The notes beneath the pieces are model-generated. The model was not told the DNA's origin, searched no databases, and was given only the letters and a program-made list of their open reading frames with translations. Of a stretch of DNA of 64,000 nucleotides, positions 27,739 to 36,223 are shown one piece after another. The position numbers and the translations under genes were made by a program. This stretch comes from Demequina sediminicola. Its GTDB lineage: Bacteria; Actinomycetota; Actinomycetes; Actinomycetales; Demequinaceae. The stretch's first letter is position 1; every line of letters starts with the position of its first letter. The stretch covers positions 173,735 through 237,734 of the forward strand of contig NZ_BBRB01000005.1 in NCBI RefSeq assembly GCF_000975055.1. The letters are read 5' to 3'.

Positions 27739-27750
27739 CGGCCGAATACA
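27720..27750 (-). repeat. Right terminal inverted repeat of the IS481-family element
   Basis: Read on the minus strand it begins TGTATTCGGCC and continues to GTTGGTGACA and TCGG. The transposase stop codon lies inside it. Confidence 0.85.
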
Positions 27751-27765
27751 TCTAGCTGTTCACCC

Positions 27766-27786
27766 GAGGCAGGCTAAGCCTGCCTC
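27766..27786. repeat. Near-perfect palindrome beside the IS element
   Basis: Arms GAGGCAGGCT (27766-27775) and AGCCTGCCTC (27777-27786) around a single A. Neither side has a T tract, so it is not a standard terminator for the PIN-like gene ending at 27886. It may be an operator or a remnant hairpin. The remaining 27787-27885 shows no gene. Confidence 0.6.
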
Positions 27787-27885
27787 AAGGGGATGGCTAC
27801 TTCTTGCAGTGAAGTTGCCGGACGTCGTGGCGTTACTTCAATAAGTGATTGAGTTTTGGGGGAAGAATTCAGGGATTACAGCGCG

Positions 27886-29079
27886 TTAGTCGATTGAGCG
27901 CTCAAGCGCCGCAACGAGCGACATCAGGTCGGTGTGCAGACCTACTGGATTCTTGAGCCTTCTCGTGGCTTGGCGAAGCAACGCGATGGTTCGCTTGTCC
28001 CCGGCCACATGGTCGGCATACGCCGCGGCGGTGCAAAGATAGATCAAGTCCGTCAGGTCGTTGGTTTCCCATTTCGCGCCGTCAACCATTTTGTCGACCA
28101 TGGCTTCGCGGAAGTGGGACATGCCCGGTGCTTCATCCCAGGCTTTGTACCAGGATCGCCGAGTCCAGGCACTCATTTGTTCGGGACTGAGTCCTGCTGC
28201 GAACGCTGCGTGGGCGACTTCTTTTGAGGTGTCCGACACCATGAAGACGTAGGCAGAGCGCCTCTTCAGCTCCTTCGATCTCTCTGTTTCGCTTCTAAGC
28301 CACGATGCGAATTTTTCAACACGTTCGAGCCAGCCGCTAAGGTCACCGCGCGGTGTGGGCTCTTGATCGAACAGACAAGCTGCATACACAACGTTCGACA
28401 ACAAGGCATCGTGGGCATCCCGCCATTCCTTCGGAATCCCCTCGGGTTGGGGACGAGCGTTCCCGCCGCGCGACGAGACGTCAAGCGCGGCGTATGGGGC
28501 AAGGGTAAAGACATCTGGCAGCGGTTCTTGGTCAACCCCGGCTGATGCCCTCAGCGCTATGCGCAACTCTGCGGCACGAACTTCTAGCGGATCGCGCATT
28601 TGCCAGCCGGAACTCCCCGAGAGAATCGTTGAAGCAAGCGCTGCTCGATCAGCCTCGCGGGTCCAGGCCCCAGTCTCAGAAAGATGAGCTGCCGACATTG
28701 GGAGAATCACCTGGCCAGATTCTGCGAGCTTCAGTAGCTTGACTGCTGCTGCATGTTCCTCAGCGCTCCGCAGTCGGTGGGGCGCAGACCACGCTTTACT
28801 GAGCGTGCTCCACTGATTCTGGTCAAGGTAGATCACGGGTCGCCCTCGAAGAGGTGACCAGTTTCTCGATGAACCTACGTCGAGGGTGAACCCCATGCCA
28901 TTGGTCTGGGCGAACGTCAGCTTGCGCGCCCAGGGGCGGTACTCGACGACAGACATTCCCATTTCATTGAACGCCAAGTCTTTTGGCGCAGGCACGCCGG
29001 TGACACGTCCATCGCCGAACTTGAACGCAAGTATGCCGTCATCCCGCCATTGGACAGCGTCGATCCGCTTTGAACTCAA
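27886..29079 (-). CDS. Uncharacterised protein with PIN-like nuclease features
   Basis: 397 residues, not recognised as a named family. Residues 1-70 look like a small beta domain (VQWRDDGILAFKFGDGR). From 82, VIYLDQNQWSTLSKAW (D86), LPMSAAHLSETG (E135) and DLTDLIYLCTAAAYADHVAG (D344, D356) with D361 follow the order of acidic residues in PIN-like RNases. A long helical insert fills residues 140-330. There is no signal peptide or membrane segment. The start is TTG 29079 with GGAG 5 nt before it. It is transcribed toward the IS element and has no partner antitoxin gene, so a classical toxin-antitoxin pair is not supported. RNase activity is an inference. Confidence 0.7.
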   Translation of the reverse strand: MSSKRIDAVQWRDDGILAFKFGDGRVTGVPAPKDLAFNEMGMSVVEYRPWARKLTFAQTNGMGFTLDVGSSRNWSPLRGRPVIYLDQNQWSTLSKAWSAPHRLRSAEEHAAAVKLLKLAESGQVILPMSAAHLSETGAWTREADRAALASTILSGSSGWQMRDPLEVRAAELRIALRASAGVDQEPLPDVFTLAPYAALDVSSRGGNARPQPEGIPKEWRDAHDALLSNVVYAACLFDQEPTPRGDLSGWLERVEKFASWLRSETERSKELKRRSAYVFMVSDTSKEVAHAAFAAGLSPEQMSAWTRRSWYKAWDEAPGMSHFREAMVDKMVDGAKWETNDLTDLIYLCTAAAYADHVAGDKRTIALLRQATRRLKNPVGLHTDLMSLVAALERSID

Positions 29080-29126
29080 ATGGTCTCCGTCGATTCTTCG
29101 TTGAGGACGAGGGCGTGATCAGCACG

Positions 29127-29918
29127 CTACCGCGTCGCATAGAACACCACGGCCGAGGCTGCCGCGACATTGAGCGAGTCCACGCCGTTCATCATCGGGA
29201 TGGTCACGCGGCGGTCGAGTCGGCGATCAACCTTCGGCGTGATGCCGTGGCCTTCGGAGCCGAGCACGATGGCCAATTTCTCGTGATCCTCGGCGACCAA
29301 CTCATCGAGGGTGATGGCCCCGGCACCGAGAGTCATGCCGGCGACGACGTAGCCTTCGTCCTGCAGGAGCTCGATCCCCTGGGGCCAGGCTTCGAAGCGA
29401 GTCCACGGGACTTGGAAGACCGTACCCATGGACACCTTCACGGCACGACGATAGAGCGGATCAGCGCAGGTCGGGGCACAGATAATCGCATCCGCTCCGA
29501 TGCCTGCGGCCGAGCGAAAGATCGCGCCGACGTTGGTGTGGTCCACGATGCCCTCGAGGACAACGACTCGCCGCGCAGTCGCGACGAGCTCTTGCGGATC
29601 TGCCAGGGAAGGCCGATGCATCGCAGCCAACGCTCCTCGATGCACTTGGTAGCCGGTGACGTTCTCCAGTAATTCCTCGGCCCCCACCAAAAGAGGAGCT
29701 GAGACACCCATGTGATCCATCACTTCGCGAATTCCAGTCGCCCACTTGGGGCTCGCAAGCACCGATCGCGGAACATGCCCGGCAGCCAAGGCTCGTTCGA
29801 TGACCTTGGCGCCCTCAGCCATATAGAGACCACGCTCGGGTTCAATCTTGCGTCGGAGTGCCACATCCGTCAGGTTGCGGTAGTCGTCGAGCAGTGGGTC
29901 GGCGGGGTCTGTGATCAC
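29127..29918 (-). CDS. SpoU/TrmH-family RNA 2'-O-methyltransferase
   Basis: 263 residues with the knotted SPOUT fold: VVVLEGIVDHTNVGAIFRSA (motif 1), LAIVLGSEGHGI (motif 2) and IPMMNGVDSLNVAAASAV (motif 3, the SAM-binding knot). An N-terminal SpoU substrate-binding domain (residues about 15-100) places it with TrmH/RlmB-like enzymes that methylate ribose in tRNA or 23S rRNA; which one cannot be told here. Starts at GTG 29918. Monocistronic, between the PIN-like gene and the SPFH/NfeD terminator. Confidence 0.9.
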   Translation of the reverse strand: MITDPADPLLDDYRNLTDVALRRKIEPERGLYMAEGAKVIERALAAGHVPRSVLASPKWATGIREVMDHMGVSAPLLVGAEELLENVTGYQVHRGALAAMHRPSLADPQELVATARRVVVLEGIVDHTNVGAIFRSAAGIGADAIICAPTCADPLYRRAVKVSMGTVFQVPWTRFEAWPQGIELLQDEGYVVAGMTLGAGAITLDELVAEDHEKLAIVLGSEGHGITPKVDRRLDRRVTIPMMNGVDSLNVAAASAVVFYATR

Positions 29919-29972
29919 GTGTTCATTGTGGCAGGGGCAAGCAATACCGGGGACGCGGGCCAGGCATCAGCA

Positions 29973-30006
29973 AAGCGCCCCGCCACCACAGGGTGACGGG
30001 GCGCTT
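29973..30006. terminator. Hairpin terminator after the SPFH gene
   Basis: 10-bp stem AAGCGCCCCG / CGGGGCGCTT with a 14-nt loop, 32 nt past the SPFH stop. The minus-strand exit has only a short TTT, so termination may be partial. Confidence 0.55.
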
Positions 30007-30037
30007 CACTACCACCGCTTGGCGGTACCACGCTGGT

Positions 30038-31114
30038 TTACTGCTGGCCCTTTTCAGCGTCTGGGTTGAACGGACGGCCGGACCGCGTGCCAGCGTCAGT
30101 GGCATCGGACGCAGCGTCTTCGACCTCCTGCTTTGCCAGACGCAGCGCTTCAGCCGGATCTGCCAGAGCCGAGGTGATGCGAGAGCCTCGTTCGCTGTCG
30201 CGCTCGCGGTCACGCGTCAGTGGCTCAAGGTCCTCTTCCTGACCGAAGGCCGCAGAGATGGACTTCAAAGCGCCGGTGAACTCGGTAGGCACGAACCACA
30301 CCTTGTTCGAATCCGTCTTCGCGATCTCGGGCAAGACCTGCAGGTACTGGTAGGCAAGGAGCTTGGAATCCGCATCTCCCTGGTGGATCGCGTCGAAGAC
30401 CTGCAGGATCGCACGCGCTTCACCTTCAGCGTTCAGGATCGCAGCTTGCGCCTCACCTTCAGCTCGCAAAATCGCGGACTGCTTCTCACCTTCAGCGGTG
30501 AGAATCTGCGACTGCTTGACACCTTCAGCGGTCAGAATCGCTGCACGGCGATCACGCTCGGCACGCATCTGCTTTTCCATCGAGTCCTTGATGGACAGCG
30601 GCGGGTCAATGGCCTTCAGTTCCACACGACCCACGCGGATGCCCCACTTGCCGGTGGCCTCATCGAGCACGCTACGGAGTTGGCCGTTGATCTGGTCACG
30701 GCTGGTGAGCGTCTGCTCAAGGTCCATGGTTCCGATGACGTTACGGATCGTCGTCACGGTCAGCTGTTGCATACCGACGATGTAACTAGCGATCTCGTAG
30801 ACGGCAGCCTTCGCGTTGGTCACCTGGAAGTAGATCACGGTGTCGATTTCGACGTTCAGGTTGTCGGAGGTGATGACGTTCTGTGGGGGGAACGAGACCA
30901 CCTGCTCACGTAGGTCAACCTTTTGGCGGACCTTGTCGATGAACGGCACCAGCAGGTGCATGCCAGCTTCCATCGTGCGGCTGTAGCGACCTAGCCGCTC
31001 AACGACGCGGGCCTCGGTCTGCGGGACAATTTGGACTGCTTTTGCCAGTGCCGAGATCACGAAGATCACAAGGACAACGGCAAGCACTGTAATCGCCACT
31101 TGTACGGGTGTCAT
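30038..31114 (-). CDS. SPFH/Band 7 (stomatin-like) membrane protein
   Basis: 358 residues: one N-terminal transmembrane helix (about 5-27), the Band 7 domain (ARVVERLGRYSRTMEAGMHLLVPF through VGRVELKAIDPP), then a long coiled coil with near-repeated heptads (LTAEGVKQSQ, LTAEGEKQSA, LRAEGEAQAA, LNAEGEARAI at about residues 190-240) and a charged tail. Such proteins oligomerise into membrane microdomain scaffolds and regulate proteases such as FtsH. It follows nfeD by 4 nt with GGGGGAG as ribosome site; NfeD-SPFH pairing is the norm. Confidence 0.92.
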   Translation of the reverse strand: MTPVQVAITVLAVVLVIFVISALAKAVQIVPQTEARVVERLGRYSRTMEAGMHLLVPFIDKVRQKVDLREQVVSFPPQNVITSDNLNVEIDTVIYFQVTNAKAAVYEIASYIVGMQQLTVTTIRNVIGTMDLEQTLTSRDQINGQLRSVLDEATGKWGIRVGRVELKAIDPPLSIKDSMEKQMRAERDRRAAILTAEGVKQSQILTAEGEKQSAILRAEGEAQAAILNAEGEARAILQVFDAIHQGDADSKLLAYQYLQVLPEIAKTDSNKVWFVPTEFTGALKSISAAFGQEEDLEPLTRDRERDSERGSRITSALADPAEALRLAKQEVEDAASDATDAGTRSGRPFNPDAEKGQQ

Positions 31115-31118
31115 TGGA

Positions 31119-31559
31119 CTACTCCCCCTGGTTTTCTGGGGCGACGATGGCCGTCGCCCCCTTGATTTCCACTACGGTCACATCCGTGCCTTCCGCAATC
31201 ACGGGCGCATCATCGCGCGTCCGGGCGGACCACACTTCACCATTCAACTTGACTCGGCCACGGAACTCCGTGATCTGATCAAGTGATCGGGCCTCGACTC
31301 CGACGAGCGCCGCAGAGTTGGTTTCCACCAGCACCGAACGAGCTCGGATTGATTTCAGTAGCCAGGGCCGCAAGGTGAAGAGCATCAACGCGGCAACCGA
31401 GCAGGCGATCACGACAATGAGCCACAGCGGGGCTCCCAGCACAGCGGCAACTCCACCGGCGATCGCACCCGCCGCGAGCATCGCGAACACCAGATCTAGA
31501 GTGAAGATCTCGATGATTCCGAACACTAGCGCCGCAATAAACCACCACAGTGAATCCAT
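31119..31559 (-). CDS. NfeD-like membrane protein
   Basis: 146 residues: three to four transmembrane helices (about residues 3-75) and a C-terminal OB fold (NSAALVGVEARSLDQI...GRVKLNGEVWSARTRDD...GTDVTVVEIKGATAIV). This is the short NfeD form without a ClpP-like protease domain. ATG 31559 is preferred to GTG 31568 since AGGAGG lies 8 nt before it. Expected partner of the SPFH protein in a membrane complex. Confidence 0.92.
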   Translation of the reverse strand: MDSLWWFIAALVFGIIEIFTLDLVFAMLAAGAIAGGVAAVLGAPLWLIVVIACSVAALMLFTLRPWLLKSIRARSVLVETNSAALVGVEARSLDQITEFRGRVKLNGEVWSARTRDDAPVIAEGTDVTVVEIKGATAIVAPENQGE

Positions 31560-31635
31560 GGCATTCACCTCCTATGACCGGCAATCTATCAGCGCTGACG
31601 ATGCGACAGCATCGGCCTGAAGGATGATTCTTGAG

Positions 31636-32418
31636 TCAGCCTTTTCGTGCGGTCCAACGCCCTTGGTGCGCATGAAGAGCAACGGGCATTCCGTATGCCT
31701 GCGTCAGGTTTGCTGACGTGATGGTGGCATGGAGCGGGCCAGCGGCTACAACTTCTCCTTCACGTAGGAGCAGCGCGTGGGTGAAGCCTTCCGGGATCTC
31801 TTCTACGTGGTGGGTGACCATCACGATCGCTGGCGAACGGCGGTCTCCTGCGAGCTCAGCGAGGGCTGCCAGGAGTTCTTCGCGCCCGGCGAGGTCGAGG
31901 CCCGCGGCAGGCTCATCGAGGATCAGGAGTTCTGGGTCTGTCATCAGGGCGCGCCCGATCTGAACCCGCTTACGCTCGCCCTCGGACAGCGTCCAGAAAG
32001 CTCGCTCGGCGAAGTCCGACATTCCGAACGCGGCAAGAAGATCGTCGGCACGTGACTCGTCAATGTGCTCGTACTCTTCGCGCCACCGCCCCGTGACTCC
32101 ATAAGCGGCGGTCATCACGACGTCGCGCACAGTTTCGTCGTCGGGAATCCTGTCAGCCAAGGCGGCCGATGTCAGTCCCACCCGGGTACGCAAATCTTGG
32201 GTGTCGGAGTGACCAAGTGTCTCTCCGAGGACCATGACAGTGCCCTCCGTTGGGTGCATTCGTGCCGACGCCAAGTTTGTCAGTGTGGTTTTGCCTGCGC
32301 CATTGGGTCCAAGTACAACCCATCGCTCCGCGGAGTCCACGGACCAGTTGATGTCACGCAGGATGGGGTTGTCGCCACGACGCAACTGAACACCGGAAAA
32401 ACTGAGCACCTCGGTCAT
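31636..32418 (-). CDS. Orphan ABC transporter ATP-binding protein
   Basis: 260-residue ATPase from ATG 32418. Walker A LGPNGAGKTT, signature LSEGERKRVQ (instead of LSGGQ), Walker B LLILDEPAAGLD, switch His VTHHVEEIP. No permease gene is adjacent. The form resembles the actinobacterial Rv1463-type ATPases. Partner and substrate unknown. The ATG is 7 nt after TAGGCT, and the TAG of that box is the glgA stop codon. Confidence 0.88.
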   Translation of the reverse strand: MTEVLSFSGVQLRRGDNPILRDINWSVDSAERWVVLGPNGAGKTTLTNLASARMHPTEGTVMVLGETLGHSDTQDLRTRVGLTSAALADRIPDDETVRDVVMTAAYGVTGRWREEYEHIDESRADDLLAAFGMSDFAERAFWTLSEGERKRVQIGRALMTDPELLILDEPAAGLDLAGREELLAALAELAGDRRSPAIVMVTHHVEEIPEGFTHALLLREGEVVAAGPLHATITSANLTQAYGMPVALHAHQGRWTARKG

Positions 32419-32425
32419 GTCGCTC

Positions 32426-32431
32426 AGCCTA
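32426..32431 (-). promoter_or_regulatory. -10 box of the orphan ABC ATPase, containing the glgA stop
   Basis: Minus-strand TAGGCT at 32431-32426, 7 nt before ATG 32418. Its first three bases are the glgA TAG stop codon (32431-32429). Confidence 0.5.
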
Positions 32432-33631
32432 TCCGAGGATTCCCCGATACAGGTGAGCAGTACGTTCACCGATGGTGTGCCACGAGAAGTGTTCGGTGGC
32501 GCGTTCCCGTCCTGCTCGTCCCCACGCTCTGGCCCTATCCTGGTCGGACACTGCGTCAGTCAGTGCTGCAGCCAGGTCTGCAATGAAGGCGTCGGGATCA
32601 GTGGGAGTGCCCGTGCCATCAGAGACTTGGTCGATGGGTACCAGAATCCCTGTTTCGCCGTCGACAACGACCTCAGGGATTCCGCCCGTGGCAGTAGCAA
32701 CGACCGGCAGTCCCACTGCCATGGCCTCAAGGTTCACGATGCCGAGCGGTTCATACACGCTCGGGCAAGCGAATGCGGTGCAGGCATCAAGGACTGCCAC
32801 CAGTTCGGGGCGTGGCAAGTGCTCGTCGATCCAGATGACTCCGCTACGACGCTCTTGGAGGCCGGCGACCAGCCCGCTCACCTCGGCGGCGATCTCCTGG
32901 GTGTCGGGAGCACCCGCACACAACACCACCTGAACGTCATCAGGCAACGTCTCTACGGCCCTCAGGAAGTACGGCAGCCCCTTCTGACGGGTAATCCGGC
33001 CCACGAAGACGATGGCGGGGCGACTGGGATCAATACCCCACCTCTTGACTACGGCATCGGCCTTGGCGCGCTCTTCCGGCGTGGCAGGAGCGGCCCAAGC
33101 GTCGACATCGATGCCGTTGTGGATGACCTTCACTTTGTCGGGGTCAACATTGGGGTATGACCGCAAGACGTCATCCCGCATGCCCGCAGAGACGGCGATG
33201 ATCGCATCGGCCCCCTCATACGCGGTCTTCTCTATCCACGACGAGACTCGGTACCCGCCGCCGAGCTGTTCTGCCTTCCATGGCCGCATCGGCTCAAGTG
33301 AATGTGCGCTCACAATATGAGGGATTCCATGGAGTTTTGCCGCGAGGTGGCCGGCCATATTTGCGTACCACGTGTGTGAATGTACGAGGTCGGCACCCTT
33401 GCAGTCATTGGCCATCGGCAGGTTGTGCGCCAACACATCCAGCGATGCGTCCCCCACCCCTCCACCGAGAGCGTCATACCCGGTCACACCAGGCTCGCTA
33501 CGCGGGCCATCGAACGCACGTACCTCCACGTCCATGTGTTGACGGAGCACCGCGGCCAACTCTGTGACGTGCACGCCGGCGCCGCCATAAATGTGAGGTG
33601 GATATTCACGTGTGAGGATGTCTGCTCGCAT
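32429..33631 (-). CDS. glgA: Glycogen synthase (GlgA/GlgM type, GT4)
   Basis: 400-residue retaining glycosyltransferase with the two-Rossmann GT-B fold. The N-terminus has LTREYPPHIYGGAGVHVTEL, the donor-binding region is FVGRITRQKGLPYFL, and the GT4 EX7E motif is VYEPLGIVNLEAMAVGLPVV. Actinobacterial members use ADP-glucose (or GDP-glucose) to make alpha-1,4-glucan or maltose-1-phosphate; which product applies here cannot be told. ATG 33631 (MRADILTREYPPH) lies 7 nt after TAGCGT, and the frame further upstream crosses the divergent glgC promoter. Confidence 0.93.
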   Translation of the reverse strand: MRADILTREYPPHIYGGAGVHVTELAAVLRQHMDVEVRAFDGPRSEPGVTGYDALGGGVGDASLDVLAHNLPMANDCKGADLVHSHTWYANMAGHLAAKLHGIPHIVSAHSLEPMRPWKAEQLGGGYRVSSWIEKTAYEGADAIIAVSAGMRDDVLRSYPNVDPDKVKVIHNGIDVDAWAAPATPEERAKADAVVKRWGIDPSRPAIVFVGRITRQKGLPYFLRAVETLPDDVQVVLCAGAPDTQEIAAEVSGLVAGLQERRSGVIWIDEHLPRPELVAVLDACTAFACPSVYEPLGIVNLEAMAVGLPVVATATGGIPEVVVDGETGILVPIDQVSDGTGTPTDPDAFIADLAAALTDAVSDQDRARAWGRAGRERATEHFSWHTIGERTAHLYRGILG

Positions 33632-33638
33632 AAAGGAC

Positions 33639-33696
33639 ACGCTATCGCTCGAATGTGGTGTTGCGCATTCCCTCAACAACTATTCGCCACTATGGT
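33639..33696. promoter_or_regulatory. Divergent leaderless promoters of glgA and glgC
   Basis: Minus-strand TAGCGT (33639-33644) ends 7 nt before glgA ATG 33631. Plus-strand TATGGT (33691-33696) ends 6 nt before glgC ATG 33703. The 71-nt intergenic gap would allow joint control of glycogen synthesis. Confidence 0.5.
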
Positions 33697-33702
33697 GAAG
33701 TT

Positions 33703-34944
33703 ATGCCTGCACCCAAGATTCTCGCGATCGTCCTCGCTGGAGGTGAGGGCAAGCGCCTGATGCCCCTCACTGCAGCCCGTGCCAAGCCTGCTGTCCCCTT
33801 CGGCGGCACGTTCCGACTCATTGACTTTGCACTGTCGAACCTGGCGAACTCCCGCTATCTGCACATCGTTGTGCTAACGCAGTACAAGTCCCACTCGATG
33901 GACCGTCACATCGCGCAGACATGGCCAATGTCGCCACTGCTCGGCAACTATGTTGCTCCCGTTCCTGCTCAGCAGCGTCGCGGCAAGCACTGGTACCTCG
34001 GCAGTGCGGACGCCATCTATCAGACGGTCAACATCATTGAAGATGAAGAGCCGGACATCGTGGTGATCGTGGGCGCTGACCACGTCTATCGCATGGACTT
34101 CTCGCAGATGGTCGATGCACACATCGCCTCCGGTGCCGACTTCACGGTCGCGGGAATCCGCCAGCCCATCTCTTTGGCGGATCAGTTCGGCGTCATTGAC
34201 ACCGACAAGGACCGCCCAGGTTTCATCAACAAGTTCCTCGAGAAGCCCACGGAGCCGGAGGGCTTGCCCGACAGCCCCGACGAAGTCCTGGCGAGCATGG
34301 GCAACTATGTCGCCTCGGTGGAACCTTTCCTCGAGGCCCTCAAGGCCGATGCTGAGTCGCCCACCTCTAAGCACGACATGGGTGGAGACATCGTTCCGTA
34401 CTTCGTCGACAAGGGCACCTGTGGCTTCTACGATTTCGTTGACAACGACGTGCCCGGTTCGACGGATCGCGATCGCGACTATTGGCGTGATGTTGGAACG
34501 TTGGACAGCTACTACGACGCGCACATGGACCTCATCGCGGTAGAGCCGATCTTCAACGTCTACAACCGTGAGTGGCCAGTGCACCAGGGGCTTATCACTG
34601 AGCCTCCGGCGAAGTTCATCCACTCTGAAGAGGGTCGTTTGGGCCACGCCGCGGATTCGATTGTCTCTCCCGGCACCATTGTGTCGGGTGCGACTGTCAC
34701 GGGTTCGGTTCTCTCCCCTGGCGTGCGTCTCCACTCGTGGTCGACAGTTTCTGATTCGATTCTCCTGGACGATGTGATCGTGAACCGCCACGCGCAGGTT
34801 CACCGCGCCATCTTGGACAAGAACGTCATTGTCGAGGAAGGCGCACGCGTGGGTATCGATCGCCAAGCCGATATCGAGCGTGGATACACCGTCACGGAGT
34901 CAGGCATCACGGTTGTACCCAAGAACACGGTGATTGCCGGATGA
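33703..34944 (+). CDS. glgC: Glucose-1-phosphate adenylyltransferase
   Basis: Makes ADP-glucose from ATP and glucose-1-phosphate, the committed step of glycogen synthesis. 413 residues: nucleotidyltransferase signature [32 protein letters not shown] catalytic Asp region, substrate loop FLEKP, and a C-terminal left-handed beta helix with hexapeptide repeats (about 290-390). The earlier in-frame ATG at 33655 lies inside the promoter region and is not supported. It overlaps serB by 4 nt. Confidence 0.96.
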   Translation: MPAPKILAIVLAGGEGKRLMPLTAARAKPAVPFGGTFRLIDFALSNLANSRYLHIVVLTQYKSHSMDRHIAQTWPMSPLLGNYVAPVPAQQRRGKHWYLGSADAIYQTVNIIEDEEPDIVVIVGADHVYRMDFSQMVDAHIASGADFTVAGIRQPISLADQFGVIDTDKDRPGFINKFLEKPTEPEGLPDSPDEVLASMGNYVASVEPFLEALKADAESPTSKHDMGGDIVPYFVDKGTCGFYDFVDNDVPGSTDRDRDYWRDVGTLDSYYDAHMDLIAVEPIFNVYNREWPVHQGLITEPPAKFIHSEEGRLGHAADSIVSPGTIVSGATVTGSVLSPGVRLHSWSTVSDSILLDDVIVNRHAQVHRAILDKNVIVEEGARVGIDRQADIERGYTVTESGITVVPKNTVIAG

Positions 34945-35579
34945 CCCGTCGTCTCATTGTCCTCGACGTTGATTCGACGCTCATCACCTCCGAAGTCATT
35001 GAACTCATTGCGGCCCGGGCGGGTACTCAAGTTGAGGTAGCTCGCGTCACAGAAGCAGCGATGCGCGGAGAGATCGACTTTGGAGAGTCGCTGACCCAAC
35101 GGGTGGCAACGCTTGCGGGTGTCTCCGACACGGTCTTCAACGAGGTCATCGAGGAAGTCCAGTTCACTCCTGGTGCCGAGTACCTCATCTCAACTCTCCA
35201 GGAGCGAGGCTGGACCGCCGCGTTGGTGTCTGGCGGCTTCCACGAGATCGTCGGCCCGTTGGCGCGACAGCTCAATATCGATCTGTTCCGTGCCAACGGC
35301 CTTGAGGTCGCCGACGGGAGGCTCACTGGCCGTACCTACGGCCCTGTGATCGACCGTGCAGCAAAAGCCCAGGCGCTACGGGAGTACTGCTCACAGTTGG
35401 GCATCGATACGGCCGATGCCGTTGCCGTCGGCGATGGTGCGAATGACCTGGACATGATGGCAGTGGCAGGGCTCGGCATCGCGTTCAACGCAAAGCCCGT
35501 GGTTCAGAGCCACGCCGATGCCGCGGTGAATGAGCCCTCCCTCGCGGCGGTTCTCGACGTGATCGACGCTCGGGCCTGA
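34941..35579 (+). CDS. serB: Phosphoserine phosphatase
   Basis: Last step of serine synthesis. 212 residues, compact form without the ACT domains found in longer SerB proteins. HAD motifs: LDVDSTLI (nucleophile), [11 protein letters not shown] in RAAKAQAL, and [11 protein letters not shown]. Its ATG overlaps the glgC stop (ATGA), so expression is coupled to glycogen synthesis, an association without an obvious metabolic reason. Confidence 0.93.
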   Translation: MTRRLIVLDVDSTLITSEVIELIAARAGTQVEVARVTEAAMRGEIDFGESLTQRVATLAGVSDTVFNEVIEEVQFTPGAEYLISTLQERGWTAALVSGGFHEIVGPLARQLNIDLFRANGLEVADGRLTGRTYGPVIDRAAKAQALREYCSQLGIDTADAVAVGDGANDLDMMAVAGLGIAFNAKPVVQSHADAAVNEPSLAAVLDVIDARA

Positions 35580-35647
35580 GCCACACTGGTATCAAGCGTG
35601 GTTCAGGAGACACGCGGCGCGAACTGCACACGGTTGAACGGCGATAC

Positions 35648-36202
35648 TTAGCCTCGCTCGTGCTCCTTGAGTGCCGGGAGACCATCGAGACTCGTCGCGT
35701 TTTTGCGGTCCCGATAGTCACGCAAGCCCTCGTCTCCCTTACCTCGAGCCCACCGGTCAAGCTGGTCCCGGTCACTGCGGTACTCCAACAACGGTACCGA
35801 CATGCCGCACGAGTCACTGATGCGATCAGCCGTGACCACGATGATGGCGCGAGCTCCGGGCTTGTCGGGAAATCGGGACGCCATCTCATCCCACTCAGGC
35901 GTGTCCCTGGTGATCACTTCGGCTCGACCGTGAATGCGCGCGATCATGGGTGGCCCCTCGAACGCACACCACATCACAGTGATGCGGTTCAGCGCTCGCA
36001 CGTGCGCGATCGTTTCCGAACCTGAGCCAGTGAGGTCGAGGTAGGCGATTCGACGGCTATCGAGCACCACGAGGGTGCCGTCGCCACCCTTGGGCGACAC
36101 ATTGACCAAGCCGTCGGCAGCTGCCGTGGCAACGAAGAACATCGGTTGGCGACTGATGAAGTCCCCGATAAACCCGTCGAGCGTGTCGTGCTCGTTGGCC
36201 AT
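35648..36202 (-). CDS. Pyridoxamine 5'-phosphate oxidase family protein
   Basis: 184-residue split-barrel flavin/F420-type protein: FFVATAAADGLVNVSPKGGDG, IAYLDLTGSGSETIAHVR, VMWCAFEGPPMIARIHGRA. The ISPKG-like motif and NRITVMWCAF strand fit the PPOX-like family of general reductases; cofactor and substrate unknown. AAGGGA lies 5 nt before ATG 36202. Last gene of the fabG-fabI-sixA run. Confidence 0.85.
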   Translation of the reverse strand: MANEHDTLDGFIGDFISRQPMFFVATAAADGLVNVSPKGGDGTLVVLDSRRIAYLDLTGSGSETIAHVRALNRITVMWCAFEGPPMIARIHGRAEVITRDTPEWDEMASRFPDKPGARAIIVVTADRISDSCGMSVPLLEYRSDRDQLDRWARGKGDEGLRDYRDRKNATSLDGLPALKEHERG

Positions 36203-36223
36203 GTGAATCCCTTGTCGTAGGGC

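Larger units (their letters stand above)
26657..27750 (+). mobile_element. IS481-family insertion sequence (1094 bp)
   Basis: The ends are 31-bp imperfect inverted repeats (24 of 31 identical) that begin TGTA. The repeat core GTTGGTGACA is identical in both. GCTAGC lies immediately left and TCTAGC immediately right of the element; IS481 itself duplicates a 6-bp NCTAGN target, so these look like a target duplication with one difference. The element carries a single full-length transposase gene and appears intact. Confidence 0.88.

Noticed and set aside
27766..27786. Palindrome as a terminator for the IS or the PIN-like gene
   Set aside because: Single-base centre and no T tract on either strand, so it is listed only as a repeat.
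33874..34866. Minus-strand open frame of 330 codons
   Set aside because: Complete overlap with glgC on the other strand; shadow frame rich in Arg, His and Val.
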